Source of the DNA: Flavivirga abyssicola
Lineage (GTDB): Bacteria > Bacteroidota > Bacteroidia > Flavobacteriales > Flavobacteriaceae
Reading direction: 5' to 3'
Length of the DNA stretch: 64,000 bases
Assembly (NCBI RefSeq): GCF_030540775.2
Contig: NZ_CP141266.1
Location: 3,769,001-3,833,000 of the forward strand
The notes beneath the pieces are model-generated. The model made no database searches. It worked only from the letters and a program-made list of their open reading frames with translations, and had not been told where the DNA came from. The stretch's first letter is position 1; each line of letters starts with the position of its first letter. Made by a program: the position numbers and the translations under genes. This document shows positions 1-11,235 of the stretch, one piece after another.

Positions 1-132
1 TTTAAAGTCTATGGATATATTTTTATAGCTTTTTACTTTTTTAGAAACTTCATTTAATAGTGTTTTGGCTTTGTTTTGAGTGAAGCCTGTAAATGTAAAA
101 GCAATAAATAAGTATGTAATAATATGTTTCAT
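1..132 (-). CDS. LolA-like outer membrane lipoprotein carrier, N-terminal fragment
   Basis: Only the first 44 codons are in the window; the gene runs off the left edge. Translation from ATG at 130-132 gives a hydrophobic signal segment (HIITYLFIAFTFTGFTQ) followed by a charged helix and KNISIDFK, the usual start of the mature LolA fold in flavobacteria. It lies 13 bp downstream of ftsK on the same strand, and ftsK-lolA is a common flavobacterial arrangement. LolA ferries lipoproteins across the periplasm. The family call rests on this short N-terminus and on gene order, so it is tentative. Confidence 0.5.
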   Translation of the reverse strand, partial: MKHIITYLFIAFTFTGFTQNKAKTLLNEVSKKVKSYKNISIDFK

Positions 133-145
133 TTTCAAATTTAAA

Positions 146-2533
146 TTAAATCTCGTTTTCTAAATGTTGATCTAAAGCTATTAAGTCTGTAATTAAAACT
201 TGTCTAGCTTTACTACCTTCAAAAGGGCCTACTATTCCAGCCGCTTCTAATTGATCAATTAATCTTCCGGCTCTATTGTAGCCTAATTTTAACTTTCGTT
301 GCAATAAAGAAGCAGAACCTTGTTGTGCTGTTACGATAACGATGGCTGCATCTTTAAACAGTTTATCTCTGTCTGATATGTCTATATCAATACCTGTGCC
401 ACTTTCTTCACCAACATATTCTGGCAATAGGTAGGCATCTGGATATGCTTTTTGAGATCCTATGTAATCTGTTATTTTTTCAACTTCTGGTGTGTCAACA
501 AAAGCACACTGCACACGAATAACATCATTCCCTTGTGTGAATAACATATCTCCACGACCAATTAATTGATCTGCACCGGAGCCGTCTAGAATAGTTCTTG
601 AGTCAATTTTAGAAGTTACTCTAAATGCGATACGAGCAGGGAAATTCGCTTTTATTATACCAGTAATTACATTAACAGATGGACGTTGTGTTGCGATAAT
701 TAAGTGTATCCCGATTGCTCTGGCTAATTGTGCTAAACGTGCTATAGGTGTTTCGACCTCTTTTCCAGCTGTCATAATTAGATCAGCAAACTCATCAACT
801 ACAAGAACGATATAAGGTAAGAACTGGTGTCCATCATTAGGGTTTAATTTACGATCTTTAAACTTGGCATTGTATTCTGCAATGTTTCTACACATGGCAT
901 TTTTTAGAAGCTCGTAACGGTTATCCATTTCAATACATAAAGAGTTTAATGTATTGATAACTTTAGTGTTGTCGGTAATGATGGCATCTTCACTATCTGG
1001 TAATTTTGCCAAATAATGACGTTCAATTTTATTAAAAAGGGTGAGCTCTACTTTTTTAGGGTCGACTAAAATAAATTTAACTTCTGCTGGATGCTTTTTA
1101 TATAGTAATGATGTTAAAACAGCATTTAAACCTACCGATTTACCTTGTCCTGTTGCACCTGCCATTAATAAGTGAGGCATTTTTGCAAGATCAACCACAA
1201 AAGTTTCGTTACTAATCGTTTTTCCTAAAGCGATAGGAAGTTGCATTTCTGAAGTTTGAAACTTTTTAGACGCAATTACCGAACGCATTGATACGATGGT
1301 AGAATTTTTATTAGGAACTTCTATACCAATAGTACCTTTCCCAGGAATAGGGGCGATAATACGAATACCAAGAGCAGATAATGATAACGCGATATCGTCC
1401 TCTAAATTTTTAATTTTTGAAATACGAACACCTGCTTCAGGAACTATTTCATATAGAGTAACTGTTGGACCTATAGTCGCTTTAATACTGGCAATACCTA
1501 TCTTGTAGTTGCTTAACGTTTCAACAATTTTATTTTTGTTCTCCTCTAATTCTTCTTGATTGATGGTAATACCCTCAGAATCATATTTTTTTAAGAGATC
1601 GAGATGAGGAAATTGATATTTGGCCAATTCAAGTGTAGGATCGAATTGTCCAAAATCCTCAACTAACTTATTAGCTAAATTATTTGTTTCTGAAAGTTCT
1701 TCTGCAACCTTTTCAACTTTCATTTCAAGATCTAATTCTTCTTCCTCTTCTTTTGGAGCGACCTTAACTTCAAGCGGTGCTATGTCTTTAGCAGGTTTAG
1801 TATCCTTCTTTAATGCAGGTTCTTCGTTTTGTAAAGGAATTTCATAAGCAGTTTTTATAGCTTCTGCTTCTTCAGACAAGTTATTATCTAGTGGAATAAT
1901 TAAATCATCCTTTAAATCCGAAATTTCATTTTTAATATCCTTTTTTGCAGATTTAAAAATATTCGCTAAACTTTCAAAAGTGACTCTAAAACGAATTGCT
2001 AAATATGTAATTAGTCCTAGTAAAAGAAGGAGGGAGGTCCCTATTTTTCCAATATAATCCTGCAAAAAAGAATTTACCTCAAAACCAATAGTACCTCCAA
2101 GAATATCGGTCTTATTTTTAAAGAATCCGAAAAGAACGGACAACCAAATAGATATCAAAATCCCCCAAAACCAATGTTTTCTTAGTTTCGCTTTATTGAG
2201 ATTCATTAAAACATAAATACCTGATAAAAAAATTAGTCCAGAGTATATAAATGAAGCAACACCAAAACCACGTTGAATAAATAATTCACCTATCCAAGCT
2301 CCAAATTGGCTTACCCAATTTTGAGTTTCCGAAGTTCTAGAAGGAAATGTATCGATAATGCTTTGATCTGCTTCTCCTGTAAAAAAATAGGAAACTAAGG
2401 CTATACATAACCAAACACCACATATAACTAGTAAAGTACCATATACCAACTTTTGTTGATTTGATAATTTAAAACTAGGCTTTTTGATTTTTTGTTTTGG
2501 TGGTTTTTTAGTCTTAGTTTTTCTTTTCGCCAT
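146..2533 (-). CDS. ftsK: DNA translocase FtsK
   Basis: Septum-anchored, ATP-driven DNA pump that clears and aligns chromosome termini during division. The 795-aa protein starts with a basic tail, then four hydrophobic membrane segments (about residues 28-190), an acidic low-complexity linker (about 200-300), and the motor. The Walker A motif GATGQGKS is near residue 457 and the Walker B VVDEFADL near 577. The C-terminal winged-helix gamma domain (LLQRKLKLGYNRAGRLIDQL) would read KOPS-like polar sequences. The length and full domain order match flavobacterial FtsK. It is followed closely by the lolA-like gene, so the two are probably co-transcribed. Confidence 0.97.
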   Translation of the reverse strand: MAKRKTKTKKPPKQKIKKPSFKLSNQQKLVYGTLLVICGVWLCIALVSYFFTGEADQSIIDTFPSRTSETQNWVSQFGAWIGELFIQRGFGVASFIYSGLIFLSGIYVLMNLNKAKLRKHWFWGILISIWLSVLFGFFKNKTDILGGTIGFEVNSFLQDYIGKIGTSLLLLLGLITYLAIRFRVTFESLANIFKSAKKDIKNEISDLKDDLIIPLDNNLSEEAEAIKTAYEIPLQNEEPALKKDTKPAKDIAPLEVKVAPKEEEEELDLEMKVEKVAEELSETNNLANKLVEDFGQFDPTLELAKYQFPHLDLLKKYDSEGITINQEELEENKNKIVETLSNYKIGIASIKATIGPTVTLYEIVPEAGVRISKIKNLEDDIALSLSALGIRIIAPIPGKGTIGIEVPNKNSTIVSMRSVIASKKFQTSEMQLPIALGKTISNETFVVDLAKMPHLLMAGATGQGKSVGLNAVLTSLLYKKHPAEVKFILVDPKKVELTLFNKIERHYLAKLPDSEDAIITDNTKVINTLNSLCIEMDNRYELLKNAMCRNIAEYNAKFKDRKLNPNDGHQFLPYIVLVVDEFADLIMTAGKEVETPIARLAQLARAIGIHLIIATQRPSVNVITGIIKANFPARIAFRVTSKIDSRTILDGSGADQLIGRGDMLFTQGNDVIRVQCAFVDTPEVEKITDYIGSQKAYPDAYLLPEYVGEESGTGIDIDISDRDKLFKDAAIVIVTAQQGSASLLQRKLKLGYNRAGRLIDQLEAAGIVGPFEGSKARQVLITDLIALDQHLENEI

Positions 2534-2596
2534 TAATGGGGTGTTAGTTTGAACAAAAATACAAATTACTAACGTTTATCCTAAAGTAATAGTATT

Positions 2597-2965
2597 TTAA
2601 AAAATCTTTGGAAAATAAATAATAAAACCAATAATTGTGGCAAAGGTTGAAGCAATAAAAACCGCTCCGGCAGCTATATCTTTTATTAGACCTATTTTAC
2701 TATGATGCTCTGGGTGAATAAAATCGGCTACGGCTTCTATAGCTGTATTTACACCTTCAATGCTCATTACAACACCTATACATAATAGTTGAATAATCCA
2801 TTCTATAGATGAAATTTCATAATAAATTCCCGCAATTGTGAGTATCACTGCAATTGCAAATTGAATTTTAATACTAGCTTCTGTTTTTAAAAGTAATAAG
2901 GCTCCTTTATAGGCATAACCAACACTTTTTATCCGATTTACTATAAAGGAGTCTTTCTTTGCCAT
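2597..2965 (-). CDS. dgkA: Diacylglycerol kinase (DgkA family)
   Basis: Small inner-membrane kinase that phosphorylates diacylglycerol or undecaprenol in lipid recycling. I start it at the ATG at 2963-2965 (MAKKDSFIVN), giving 122 aa, the normal family length. A longer frame upstream would overlap tpx by about 40 bp and add an atypical N-terminus. The protein shows the DgkA signature EGVNTAIEAVADFI and three hydrophobic helices. It follows tpx on the same strand with a short gap and may be co-transcribed with it. Confidence 0.92.
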   Translation of the reverse strand: MAKKDSFIVNRIKSVGYAYKGALLLLKTEASIKIQFAIAVILTIAGIYYEISSIEWIIQLLCIGVVMSIEGVNTAIEAVADFIHPEHHSKIGLIKDIAAGAVFIASTFATIIGFIIYFPKIF

Positions 2966-2990
2966 ATTAAAAGAAGTAAAAAAAAAATCT

Positions 2991-3488
2991 TTATAACGCT
3001 TCAAGAGCAGCTTTATAATTTGGTTCGTCAACAGTTTCAGAAACCTGTTCGGTATATGTTACTAAACCATTTTCATCTACTATTATAACACTTCTAGAAT
3101 GCAAAGCTTCTAATGGACCTGTAATGAAATTCAATCCGTAAGCTTTTCCAAAGCTACCGTCTTTATAATCAGATAAGCTAATAACATCTTCTAAACCTTC
3201 AGCACCACAAAAACGTGCATGTGCAAATGGTAGATCGTGAGAGATACATAAAACTTTCGTTTTTTCCAGTTGGCTTGCTTCTTTATTAAATTGTCTCACC
3301 GATTGTGCGCAAGTTCCCGTATCAATGCTAGGGAAAATATTTAACACCAATTTTTGCCCTTTAAAATCGCTTAAGGTTTTAGTTGATAAATCGGTTGCTG
3401 TTAATGTGAAATCTGGAGCTGAACTCCCTATTTGTGGTAAGTTTCCAGATGTTTCTATTGGATTTCCTTTTAAGGTTACTGTAGCCAT
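2991..3488 (-). CDS. tpx: Thiol peroxidase Tpx (atypical 2-Cys peroxiredoxin)
   Basis: Reduces hydroperoxides using thioredoxin. The 165-aa protein has the Tpx signature DTGTCAQSVRQF, with peroxidatic Cys60 and resolving Cys94 (ARFCGAEG). Its length and lack of a signal peptide fit the bacterial Tpx family; E. coli Tpx is periplasmic, and here the location is uncertain. It is divergent from katG across a 216-bp region that contains a 15-bp inverted repeat, suggesting shared peroxide-responsive control. Confidence 0.95.
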   Translation of the reverse strand: MATVTLKGNPIETSGNLPQIGSSAPDFTLTATDLSTKTLSDFKGQKLVLNIFPSIDTGTCAQSVRQFNKEASQLEKTKVLCISHDLPFAHARFCGAEGLEDVISLSDYKDGSFGKAYGLNFITGPLEALHSRSVIIVDENGLVTYTEQVSETVDEPNYKAALEAL

Positions 3489-3574
3489 TTTTTATTTATT
3501 TAATTGAACTTTAAAAGTAAGCATATAAAATTGTTTATAAATGCTAATTATAAAAATTATCAGAATTATTATTA

Positions 3575-3619
3575 AAAACTATAATCAATCTATTTTTGAT
3601 AAATATTGATTATAGTTTT
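3575..3619. promoter_or_regulatory. Inverted-repeat operator between divergent tpx and katG
   Basis: A perfect 15-bp inverted repeat, AAAACTATAATCAAT at 3575-3589 and its complement at 3605-3619, is separated by 15 nt. It sits midway between two divergent peroxide-defence genes. The regulator is unknown. OxyR is the usual katG regulator in Bacteroidota, but the arms do not match the classical ATAG-N7-CTAT OxyR half-sites well. Confidence 0.6.
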
Positions 3620-3644
3620 ATAACATATAAATATAAAATTTGCA

Positions 3645-3674
3645 TTGAACTTTCTTACTTAAAAAGTAAATTTG
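3645..3674 (+). promoter_or_regulatory. katG promoter (Bacteroidota type)
   Basis: TTG at 3645-3647 and TAAATTTG at 3667-3674 match the Bacteroidota consensus TTG-N17-20-TAnnTTTG with a 19-nt spacer. Transcription would start near 3681, leaving a short leader before the katG ATG at 3705. Confidence 0.6.
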
Positions 3675-3704
3675 GGTAGATAAACTAAATAAATAAAAAA
3701 ATAA

Positions 3705-5897
<2,193 letters not shown>

Positions 5898-5913
5898 TTT
5901 TTAGTTTTTTGAT

Positions 5914-5959
5914 AATAAAATTGGGGTATGTGTTTTATTATGCTTATCCCAATTTTATT
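5914..5959 (+). terminator. Hairpin between katG and ankyrin gene
   Basis: AATAAAATTGGG at 5914-5925 pairs perfectly with CCCAATTTTATT at 5948-5959, and the stem can extend by two to three base pairs. It could terminate katG transcription or attenuate read-through into the ankyrin gene 18 bp downstream. Confidence 0.6.
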
Positions 5960-5977
5960 TAAAAGCAATAATAGTAT

Positions 5978-6448
5978 ATGAATGATACAGATATTTTTTT
6001 CAGTGCAATTCAATCTGGTGATAAGAATCAGGTTGAGGAGCAGCTTAGGTTTAATCCAAATTTAGTTAATGTTAGAGATGCAAGAGGTTTTACACCGTTA
6101 ATTTTTGCAGCATATTTTGATAAAGAATCTATAGTTAAAACTTTAGTGGAAAATAATGCGCCAGTAGATGCTATCGATGCTTCAGGAAATACTGCTTTAA
6201 TGGGTGTGTCTTTTAAAGGTAGTGAGCCTTTAACAGAATATTTAATACAAAACGGAGCAGATATAAATGCTAAAAACTCAAATGGAATGACTCCTTTAAT
6301 CTTTGCTTCCACTTACAATAAACAAAATATTGTCGAATTGTTACTGAAACATGGTGCAGATAAACATGTTAAAGATAACGAAGGCAGTACAGCTTTGGAT
6401 TATGCCAAAGAAAAGGGGTTTGAAATTATTATCGAGCTTTTGAAATAG
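5978..6448 (+). CDS. Ankyrin-repeat protein next to katG
   Basis: A 156-aa protein built almost entirely of four to five ankyrin repeats (RGFTPLIFAAYFDKESIVKTL, SGNTALMGVSFKG, NGMTPLIFASTYNKQNIVELL, EGSTALDYAKEKG). It has no signal peptide or catalytic motif. Ankyrin proteins beside catalase genes are known in other bacteria (AnkB next to KatB in Pseudomonas aeruginosa), where they support catalase activity. A similar accessory role for KatG is an inference from position only. Confidence 0.85.
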   Translation: MNDTDIFFSAIQSGDKNQVEEQLRFNPNLVNVRDARGFTPLIFAAYFDKESIVKTLVENNAPVDAIDASGNTALMGVSFKGSEPLTEYLIQNGADINAKNSNGMTPLIFASTYNKQNIVELLLKHGADKHVKDNEGSTALDYAKEKGFEIIIELLK

Positions 6449-6486
6449 TATTATATTTCCCCTTTTATTTATTGGTCTCAAATTCT

Positions 6487-6528
6487 AAAAACTTTGACAC
6501 GAATTGCACGAATTCACACGAATTCATT
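6487..6528. repeat. Short intergenic CACGAATT repeats
   Basis: Three close copies of CACGAATT occur in this stretch, each separated by one or two bases. Repeats of this kind are scattered between flavobacterial genes. A degenerate relative may lie at about 18125-18180. No function is assigned. Confidence 0.5.
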
Positions 6529-6621
6529 TTTAAAATGTTTATTATCTTCTACTTCGGTATTTTATGAAACAGGCATTCAGTCTGTTAAAACGAACCTATA
6601 GGCTTAACTTTAATTCAAACA

Positions 6622-6655
6622 AAAAAACCACTTTGCAAAAGCAGAGTGGTTTTTT
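6622..6655. terminator. Bidirectional terminator
   Basis: AAAAAACCACTTTGC, a loop of four A, and GCAGAGTGGTTTTTT form a strong stem with one G-U pair, flanked by A-runs and T-runs on both sides. It separates the ankyrin gene (+) from the converging peroxiredoxin operon (-). Confidence 0.85.
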
Positions 6656-6674
6656 ATCGGTAATTTTTCTTTTG

Positions 6675-6932
6675 TTATTTATCTATAGAACCTAAAACAC
6701 GTTTCATAAAACTATTTAAAGCTTCTTTCTTTCCTGTACCATCTTTTATCATTTTATTGACTTCAACGGCACCATACATATTGGAAATAAGTTCCCCAAT
6801 AACATCTAGTTCTTCGTCTTTTAAAGAAGGAACTTCTGTTAAAGCTTCAAGGGTTTCGATAGTTTCTATTACAAAATCCTCATCGTTGTCTTCAATAAAC
6901 TGTGTAAGGTGCTTAATTACTGGTAACTTCAT
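6675..6932 (-). CDS. DUF6952 family small protein
   Basis: An acidic, helical 85-aa protein without signal or membrane segments. It is the last gene of a three-gene operon (peroxiredoxin, thioredoxin, this gene), an order conserved in Flavobacteriia, which points to a role in peroxide or thiol metabolism. The DUF6952 name is from memory of the family. No catalytic residues can be identified. Confidence 0.8.
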   Translation of the reverse strand: MKLPVIKHLTQFIEDNDEDFVIETIETLEALTEVPSLKDEELDVIGELISNMYGAVEVNKMIKDGTGKKEALNSFMKRVLGSIDK

Positions 6933-6974
6933 TTAATCATGTGTTTTTTATTTCCGCGAAAGCAGAAATTTCAT

Positions 6975-7283
6975 TTAAATGACTTCGTTAACTAATTCTT
7001 TTAAAACTTCAAATTTGTTTGTTTGAACTTGTTTTACAAATTCACCACGCTTAAAAGTAGCAAAGGTTGGTAAATTATCAACAGTTGCTAACTTTCTTGA
7101 TTCTGGAAATTTTTCCGCATCAGCAATAACAAAAGAAGCCTCTTCGTTTTCTGAAGCTAGTTTCTTAAACTTAGGTTTCATAATACGGCAGTTACCACAC
7201 CATGTTGCAGAATATTGTACAACAACAGTCTCATTACTAGCAATTAATTCGCCTAAATTATCTTGATTTAATTCTTGTACCAT
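6975..7283 (-). CDS. Thioredoxin family protein (WCGNC)
   Basis: A 102-aa single-domain thioredoxin fold. The redox motif SATWCGNC puts the cysteines at residues 29 and 32, and the cis-Pro loop is NLPTFATF. The CGNC centre differs from the classical CGPC and is typical of the thioredoxin paired with the Bacteroidota peroxiredoxin. It starts 4 bp after the peroxiredoxin stop, so the two are coupled, and it probably recycles that enzyme. Confidence 0.93.
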   Translation of the reverse strand: MVQELNQDNLGELIASNETVVVQYSATWCGNCRIMKPKFKKLASENEEASFVIADAEKFPESRKLATVDNLPTFATFKRGEFVKQVQTNKFEVLKELVNEVI

Positions 7284-7287
7284 CAGA

Positions 7288-7932
7288 CTAGTTTACATGA
7301 GCAGCTAAATACTCTGCAGTCCCTTTAGCATTAGGTGCCATAGCTTCTTTACCTTCTTCCCAGTTAGCTGGACAAACTTCTCCTTTTTCTTGTACATGAG
7401 TTAATGCATCAACAAGACGAATATATTCACCAACATTTCTACCTAAAGGCATATTATTGATACTTTCATGTTGTACAATACCATCTTCATCAATAATATA
7501 AGTAGCTCTGTAAGTTACATTGTCTCCTTCAACTTGAACCGTACCAGTTTCTTCATCGTAAGTTTCATTAGTAATATCTAGAATACCTAAAATACTTGAT
7601 AGATTTCTATTACTGTCAGCAAGAAGCGGGTAGGTAACACCTTCAATTCCTCCATTGTCTTTTGAAGCACTTAACCAAGCAAAATGAACTTCTGGTGTAT
7701 CACAAGAAGCTCCGATAACAATAGTATTACGTTTTTCAAATTCTGGTAAAGCTGCTTGAAATGCATGTAATTCTGTTGGACATACAAATGTGAAATCTTT
7801 TGGATACCAAAATAAAACTACTTTTTTCTTGTTATTAACAGCTTCTTCAAGAACGTTTACTTTAAAAGTATCTCCCATATCGTTCATTGCGTCAACGTTT
7901 AAATCTGGAAATTTTTTTCCTACTAATGCCAT
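7288..7932 (-). CDS. AhpC/Prx1-type 2-Cys peroxiredoxin
   Basis: A 214-aa peroxide reductase. The peroxidatic cysteine is in FTFVCPTEL (Cys51) and the resolving cysteine in GEVCPANW (about Cys187). The YPKDFTFVCPTE context and the C-terminal extension are those of typical 2-Cys peroxiredoxins. It is first in an operon with a CGNC thioredoxin and a DUF6952 protein. No AhpF lies nearby, so thioredoxin is the likely reductant. Confidence 0.93.
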   Translation of the reverse strand: MALVGKKFPDLNVDAMNDMGDTFKVNVLEEAVNNKKKVVLFWYPKDFTFVCPTELHAFQAALPEFEKRNTIVIGASCDTPEVHFAWLSASKDNGGIEGVTYPLLADSNRNLSSILGILDITNETYDEETGTVQVEGDNVTYRATYIIDEDGIVQHESINNMPLGRNVGEYIRLVDALTHVQEKGEVCPANWEEGKEAMAPNAKGTAEYLAAHVN

Positions 7933-8074
7933 GTGTTTTTATATTTTAATTATTATTAATTTTCGACGCTGCAAATATAAAATAGAATAGTGATTTTAAT
8001 AAGGATAGAAATTTTAATTATTTATTTTACTATAGATTTTGTCTATTTTAAAAATAAATAACTATAATTTAATC

Positions 8075-9583
8075 TTATTTCTTAGTAAGTTGCTTAATTT
8101 TAATTGAAAAGCCAGCGAATAATAATGTAACGAATGGACTAAGAATACTAAAAAAGACATATGGAATGTATGCAGTAGCTCCAGCATATCCAAATAACAC
8201 CTTTGAATGATAAGCACCACAAGTATTCCAGGGAATTAGAACCGAAGTTACAGTACCAGAGTCTTCAAGTGTTCTACTTAAATTCTCTGGAGCTAATCCT
8301 CTATCCTTATAAGCTTGTTTGAACATTTTTCCTGGAACTACTAAAGCTAAATATTGATCGGATGCTGTTAGGTTTAAAGCTAAGCAACTAGCAACAGTAC
8401 TTGCGAATAAACCAAATGTAGTAGTCGCTAAGTTGAGTAAAGATTTGGTAATTCTTGATAACGCACCTATGGCATCCATAACGCCTCCAAAAACCATAGC
8501 ACAAACAATTAACCAAATCGTACCTAGCATACCTTTCATACCTCCGGATGTAAATAAATCATTTAATTCTTCACTTGAGGTTTCGACAGCAGTGTCTACA
8601 GTTAAAGCATTCATAACACCTTGGTAAGCAGATTGCAACGATAACGATTCTGCTCCAGCTATCTTTATTATAATGTCTGGTTGCGCTATAAGAGCAGTAA
8701 CCCCTCCAAGTAAAGAGCCTGTTAATAATGCAATTAAAGGTGGTGTTTTCTTTACAATCATTATAATGACTAAAACAGGAACAATGAATAACCAAGGGCT
8801 TATATTAAAAGCATTTTTTATAGCAGATAGTTTATCTTCTATTTGTGGTGTACCGGTTACATCAATATTTAATCCTATTATTATAAAAATGATAAGCGTT
8901 ACTAATATGGTAGGTACTGTTGTTAATGCCATATATTTTATGTGACTAAATAATTCGCCACCAGCCATGGCAGGTGCTAGGTTGGTAGTATCACTAAGTG
9001 GTGACATCTTATCTCCAAAATAAGCTCCTGATAAAACGGCACCAGCAGTCATACCTATAGAAATACCTAATGTTTCTCCAATTCCAACAAGAGCGATGCC
9101 AACAGTAGCAGATGTGGTCCAGGAACTACCTGTCGCTATCGAAATAATAGAGCAAATGATGACGCAAGCAGCTAAAAATATTGTAGGGTTTAATATTTGT
9201 AGACCATAATAAATCATTGTTGGAATAATACCACTAACTAACCAGGTTCCTGCCAATGAACCCACCATTAATAATATTAGCAATGCACCTGTAGTCGATT
9301 TTATGTTTTCTGCGACTTCTTCAAGCATTCTTTCATAAGAGACTTTGTTTCTAAAGCCTACAATAGCAGCAACGGCAGCGCCTAATAATAGAACAAATTG
9401 ATTACTTCCACTTAAGGCATCATCACCATAAACATATATATTATAGGCTAACATTCCAACTAATGCAAGTACAGGGATGAGGGCTTCCCAGATATTAAGT
9501 TCTTTGTTTTCTATTATTTTTTGATCTTCTATTTTTATTTCTGAAAGATTATTTTCGTCTTGCATATGTAAAGTTTTAGTCAC
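8075..9583 (-). CDS. nhaC: Na+/H+ antiporter NhaC
   Basis: A 502-aa polytopic inner-membrane protein with about 11-12 hydrophobic segments and the NhaC-type stretches SGAYFGDKMSPLSDTTNLAPA and SCLALNLTASDQYLALVVPG. It exchanges sodium for protons, which fits a marine lifestyle. ATGs lie at codons 1 and 7 (MQDENN), and either could be used. It is a single-gene unit on this strand. Confidence 0.93.
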   Translation of the reverse strand: MTKTLHMQDENNLSEIKIEDQKIIENKELNIWEALIPVLALVGMLAYNIYVYGDDALSGSNQFVLLLGAAVAAIVGFRNKVSYERMLEEVAENIKSTTGALLILLMVGSLAGTWLVSGIIPTMIYYGLQILNPTIFLAACVIICSIISIATGSSWTTSATVGIALVGIGETLGISIGMTAGAVLSGAYFGDKMSPLSDTTNLAPAMAGGELFSHIKYMALTTVPTILVTLIIFIIIGLNIDVTGTPQIEDKLSAIKNAFNISPWLFIVPVLVIIMIVKKTPPLIALLTGSLLGGVTALIAQPDIIIKIAGAESLSLQSAYQGVMNALTVDTAVETSSEELNDLFTSGGMKGMLGTIWLIVCAMVFGGVMDAIGALSRITKSLLNLATTTFGLFASTVASCLALNLTASDQYLALVVPGKMFKQAYKDRGLAPENLSRTLEDSGTVTSVLIPWNTCGAYHSKVLFGYAGATAYIPYVFFSILSPFVTLLFAGFSIKIKQLTKK

Positions 9584-9899
9584 GTAATGTTACAACAATA
9601 CTTATCTTTTAGCAAATTGCTGAGCTTCGATTTTTAAATGTTTATTAAGAGTTATTGTGAATGTGTAAAAAATCGCGTGACTTTTCTGTAAAATTTGTGT
9701 CATAATAATCAACGCATAGTTAATCTTTGTATTTATAACAAAATTATGCAATTAATTATTTTGATTTTTTGCAAGTACACTACTGTTTTTAATACAATTG
9801 ATTTATAATTTAAAATTTTTTCATCTAGAGTTAGCTTTGCCTCCTAACTTATTAGTAAACTCTCTCGCTTAGGCTTAAATTAAAATAGATTTAATAACA
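9584..9899. other. Intergenic region between nhaC and a small protein gene
   Basis: A divergent promoter region of 316 bp. TAGCTTTG at 9832-9839 fits a -7 box for the rightward gene, and CAAAATTA at 9740-9747 is a -7 box read leftward for nhaC. I see no well-spaced -33 element for either, and no further gene or hairpin. Confidence 0.4.
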
Positions 9900-10166
9900 A
9901 TGAAGCACACTGTTTTATCAAGTGGAAATGTAGACCTTGACGTTAAAGATGTAAGGGTAGAACTTAAAAAGCATAACCGGCAATTATCTAGAAGCTTAAA
10001 AACTCTAGAATATATTTATGTGATAGAATTTAATTATGAAGAAAAGCGTGAAATGAAACGTTTTGAAGAACTTTTAAAATTTAAAACTAAAATTCAAAAG
10101 CATATTATAAAGACTACTCAAAAAATAAATTATTATAAGTCTTTGCAAAATAAATTAAAATATTGA
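9900..10166 (+). CDS. Small charged helical protein, unknown function
   Basis: An 88-aa, strongly basic protein (many Lys and Arg), predicted almost wholly helical in its second half, with no signal peptide or recognisable domain. The ATG at 9900 is 60 bp after a -7-like box. It precedes the YdjM-family membrane gene with a small gap and may share its transcript. I do not recognise the family. Confidence 0.6.
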   Translation: MKHTVLSSGNVDLDVKDVRVELKKHNRQLSRSLKTLEYIYVIEFNYEEKREMKRFEELLKFKTKIQKHIIKTTQKINYYKSLQNKLKY

Positions 10167-10212
10167 AGTATATAATGTGTGTTCTGGTTTAAATTGTATT
10201 TTTATCGCATAC

Positions 10213-11235
10213 ATGGATTCATTAACTCAAATCGTTTTAGGAGCAGCTTGTGGAGAAGCGGTTCTGGGGAAAAAAATAGGAAATAAGGCTTTATTGTTTG
10301 GTGCTATTGGTGGTACAATTCCAGATTTGGATGTGTACATTGGTAGTTTGATTTATAATAATGAAATTGATGCTATGTTGTTTCACAGAGGCTTTATGTA
10401 TTCTATTTTATTTTCTGTTCTTGCAGCGTTTCTTTTTGGTTGGGTTACCTATAAATTATATAATTCGGGTAAACGTTTGCATACAACTACTAAAAATGAT
10501 TGGGTTCGTTTGTTCTTTTGGTCTTTATTCACACACCCTATCTTAGATTGTTTTACACCTTACGGTACTCAATTATTTACACCGCTTAGTAATTATCGTG
10601 TTGCCTTTAACAATATTGCGGTTGTTGACCCTATTTATACCTTACCATTTCTAATCTGTATAATTGTTCTCATGTTTTTTAATAGAAAATCGAATAAAAG
10701 AAAGCTTTGGTTAAAGTTAGGATTAGGAATAAGTTCTGTTTACATGTTACTAACCTTAGGTAATAAGTTTTATATAGATACTATATTTAGAAAGTCTATG
10801 GCAGAACATCATATTAAATTTAATCGCTACAGTACCCAACCTGCCATATTTAACAATGTGTTATGGTATGGAATAGTAGAAACTGATGCTTCATATTTTA
10901 TGGCTAATTATTCTTTGTTGGATAGGAAAAATAGGTTTTTGAATTTTAAAGAATTACCAAAGCAACGCGATTTAAATCCTTCAGAGTTTGATGATATTAA
11001 AGACTTAGCATGGTTTAGTAATCATTATTATAGTGTTTATAAAGTTACAGATAATGCGTATCGATACAATGATTTGAGGTATCCTATTTTAGATGAAAAC
11101 GATCCAAATTCTTCTGTTTTTAGTTTAACATTATACAAAGATGGTAATCGATTAAACATAAAGCCGTTTGAACCTCAATTTGATGATTTTAAAACTGCCA
11201 TGTCCGATTTGTGGGAGCGTATCAAAGGGATTTAA
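10213..11235 (+). CDS. YdjM/DUF457-type membrane-bound metal-dependent hydrolase
   Basis: I start it at MDSLTQIVLGAACGE (ATG at 10213), giving 340 aa. The frame is open 36 bp further upstream, but this N-terminus is the conserved one. Several membrane segments lie in the N-terminal half, with the family metal-site pattern GGTIPDLDV, FHRGFMYS and FTHPILDCFTPYG. The C-terminal half is soluble. Relatives of E. coli YdjM are annotated as LexA-regulated inner-membrane hydrolases with unknown substrate. The 3' end overlaps the converging PLP enzyme gene by 14 bp. Confidence 0.85.
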   Translation: MDSLTQIVLGAACGEAVLGKKIGNKALLFGAIGGTIPDLDVYIGSLIYNNEIDAMLFHRGFMYSILFSVLAAFLFGWVTYKLYNSGKRLHTTTKNDWVRLFFWSLFTHPILDCFTPYGTQLFTPLSNYRVAFNNIAVVDPIYTLPFLICIIVLMFFNRKSNKRKLWLKLGLGISSVYMLLTLGNKFYIDTIFRKSMAEHHIKFNRYSTQPAIFNNVLWYGIVETDASYFMANYSLLDRKNRFLNFKELPKQRDLNPSEFDDIKDLAWFSNHYYSVYKVTDNAYRYNDLRYPILDENDPNSSVFSLTLYKDGNRLNIKPFEPQFDDFKTAMSDLWERIKGI

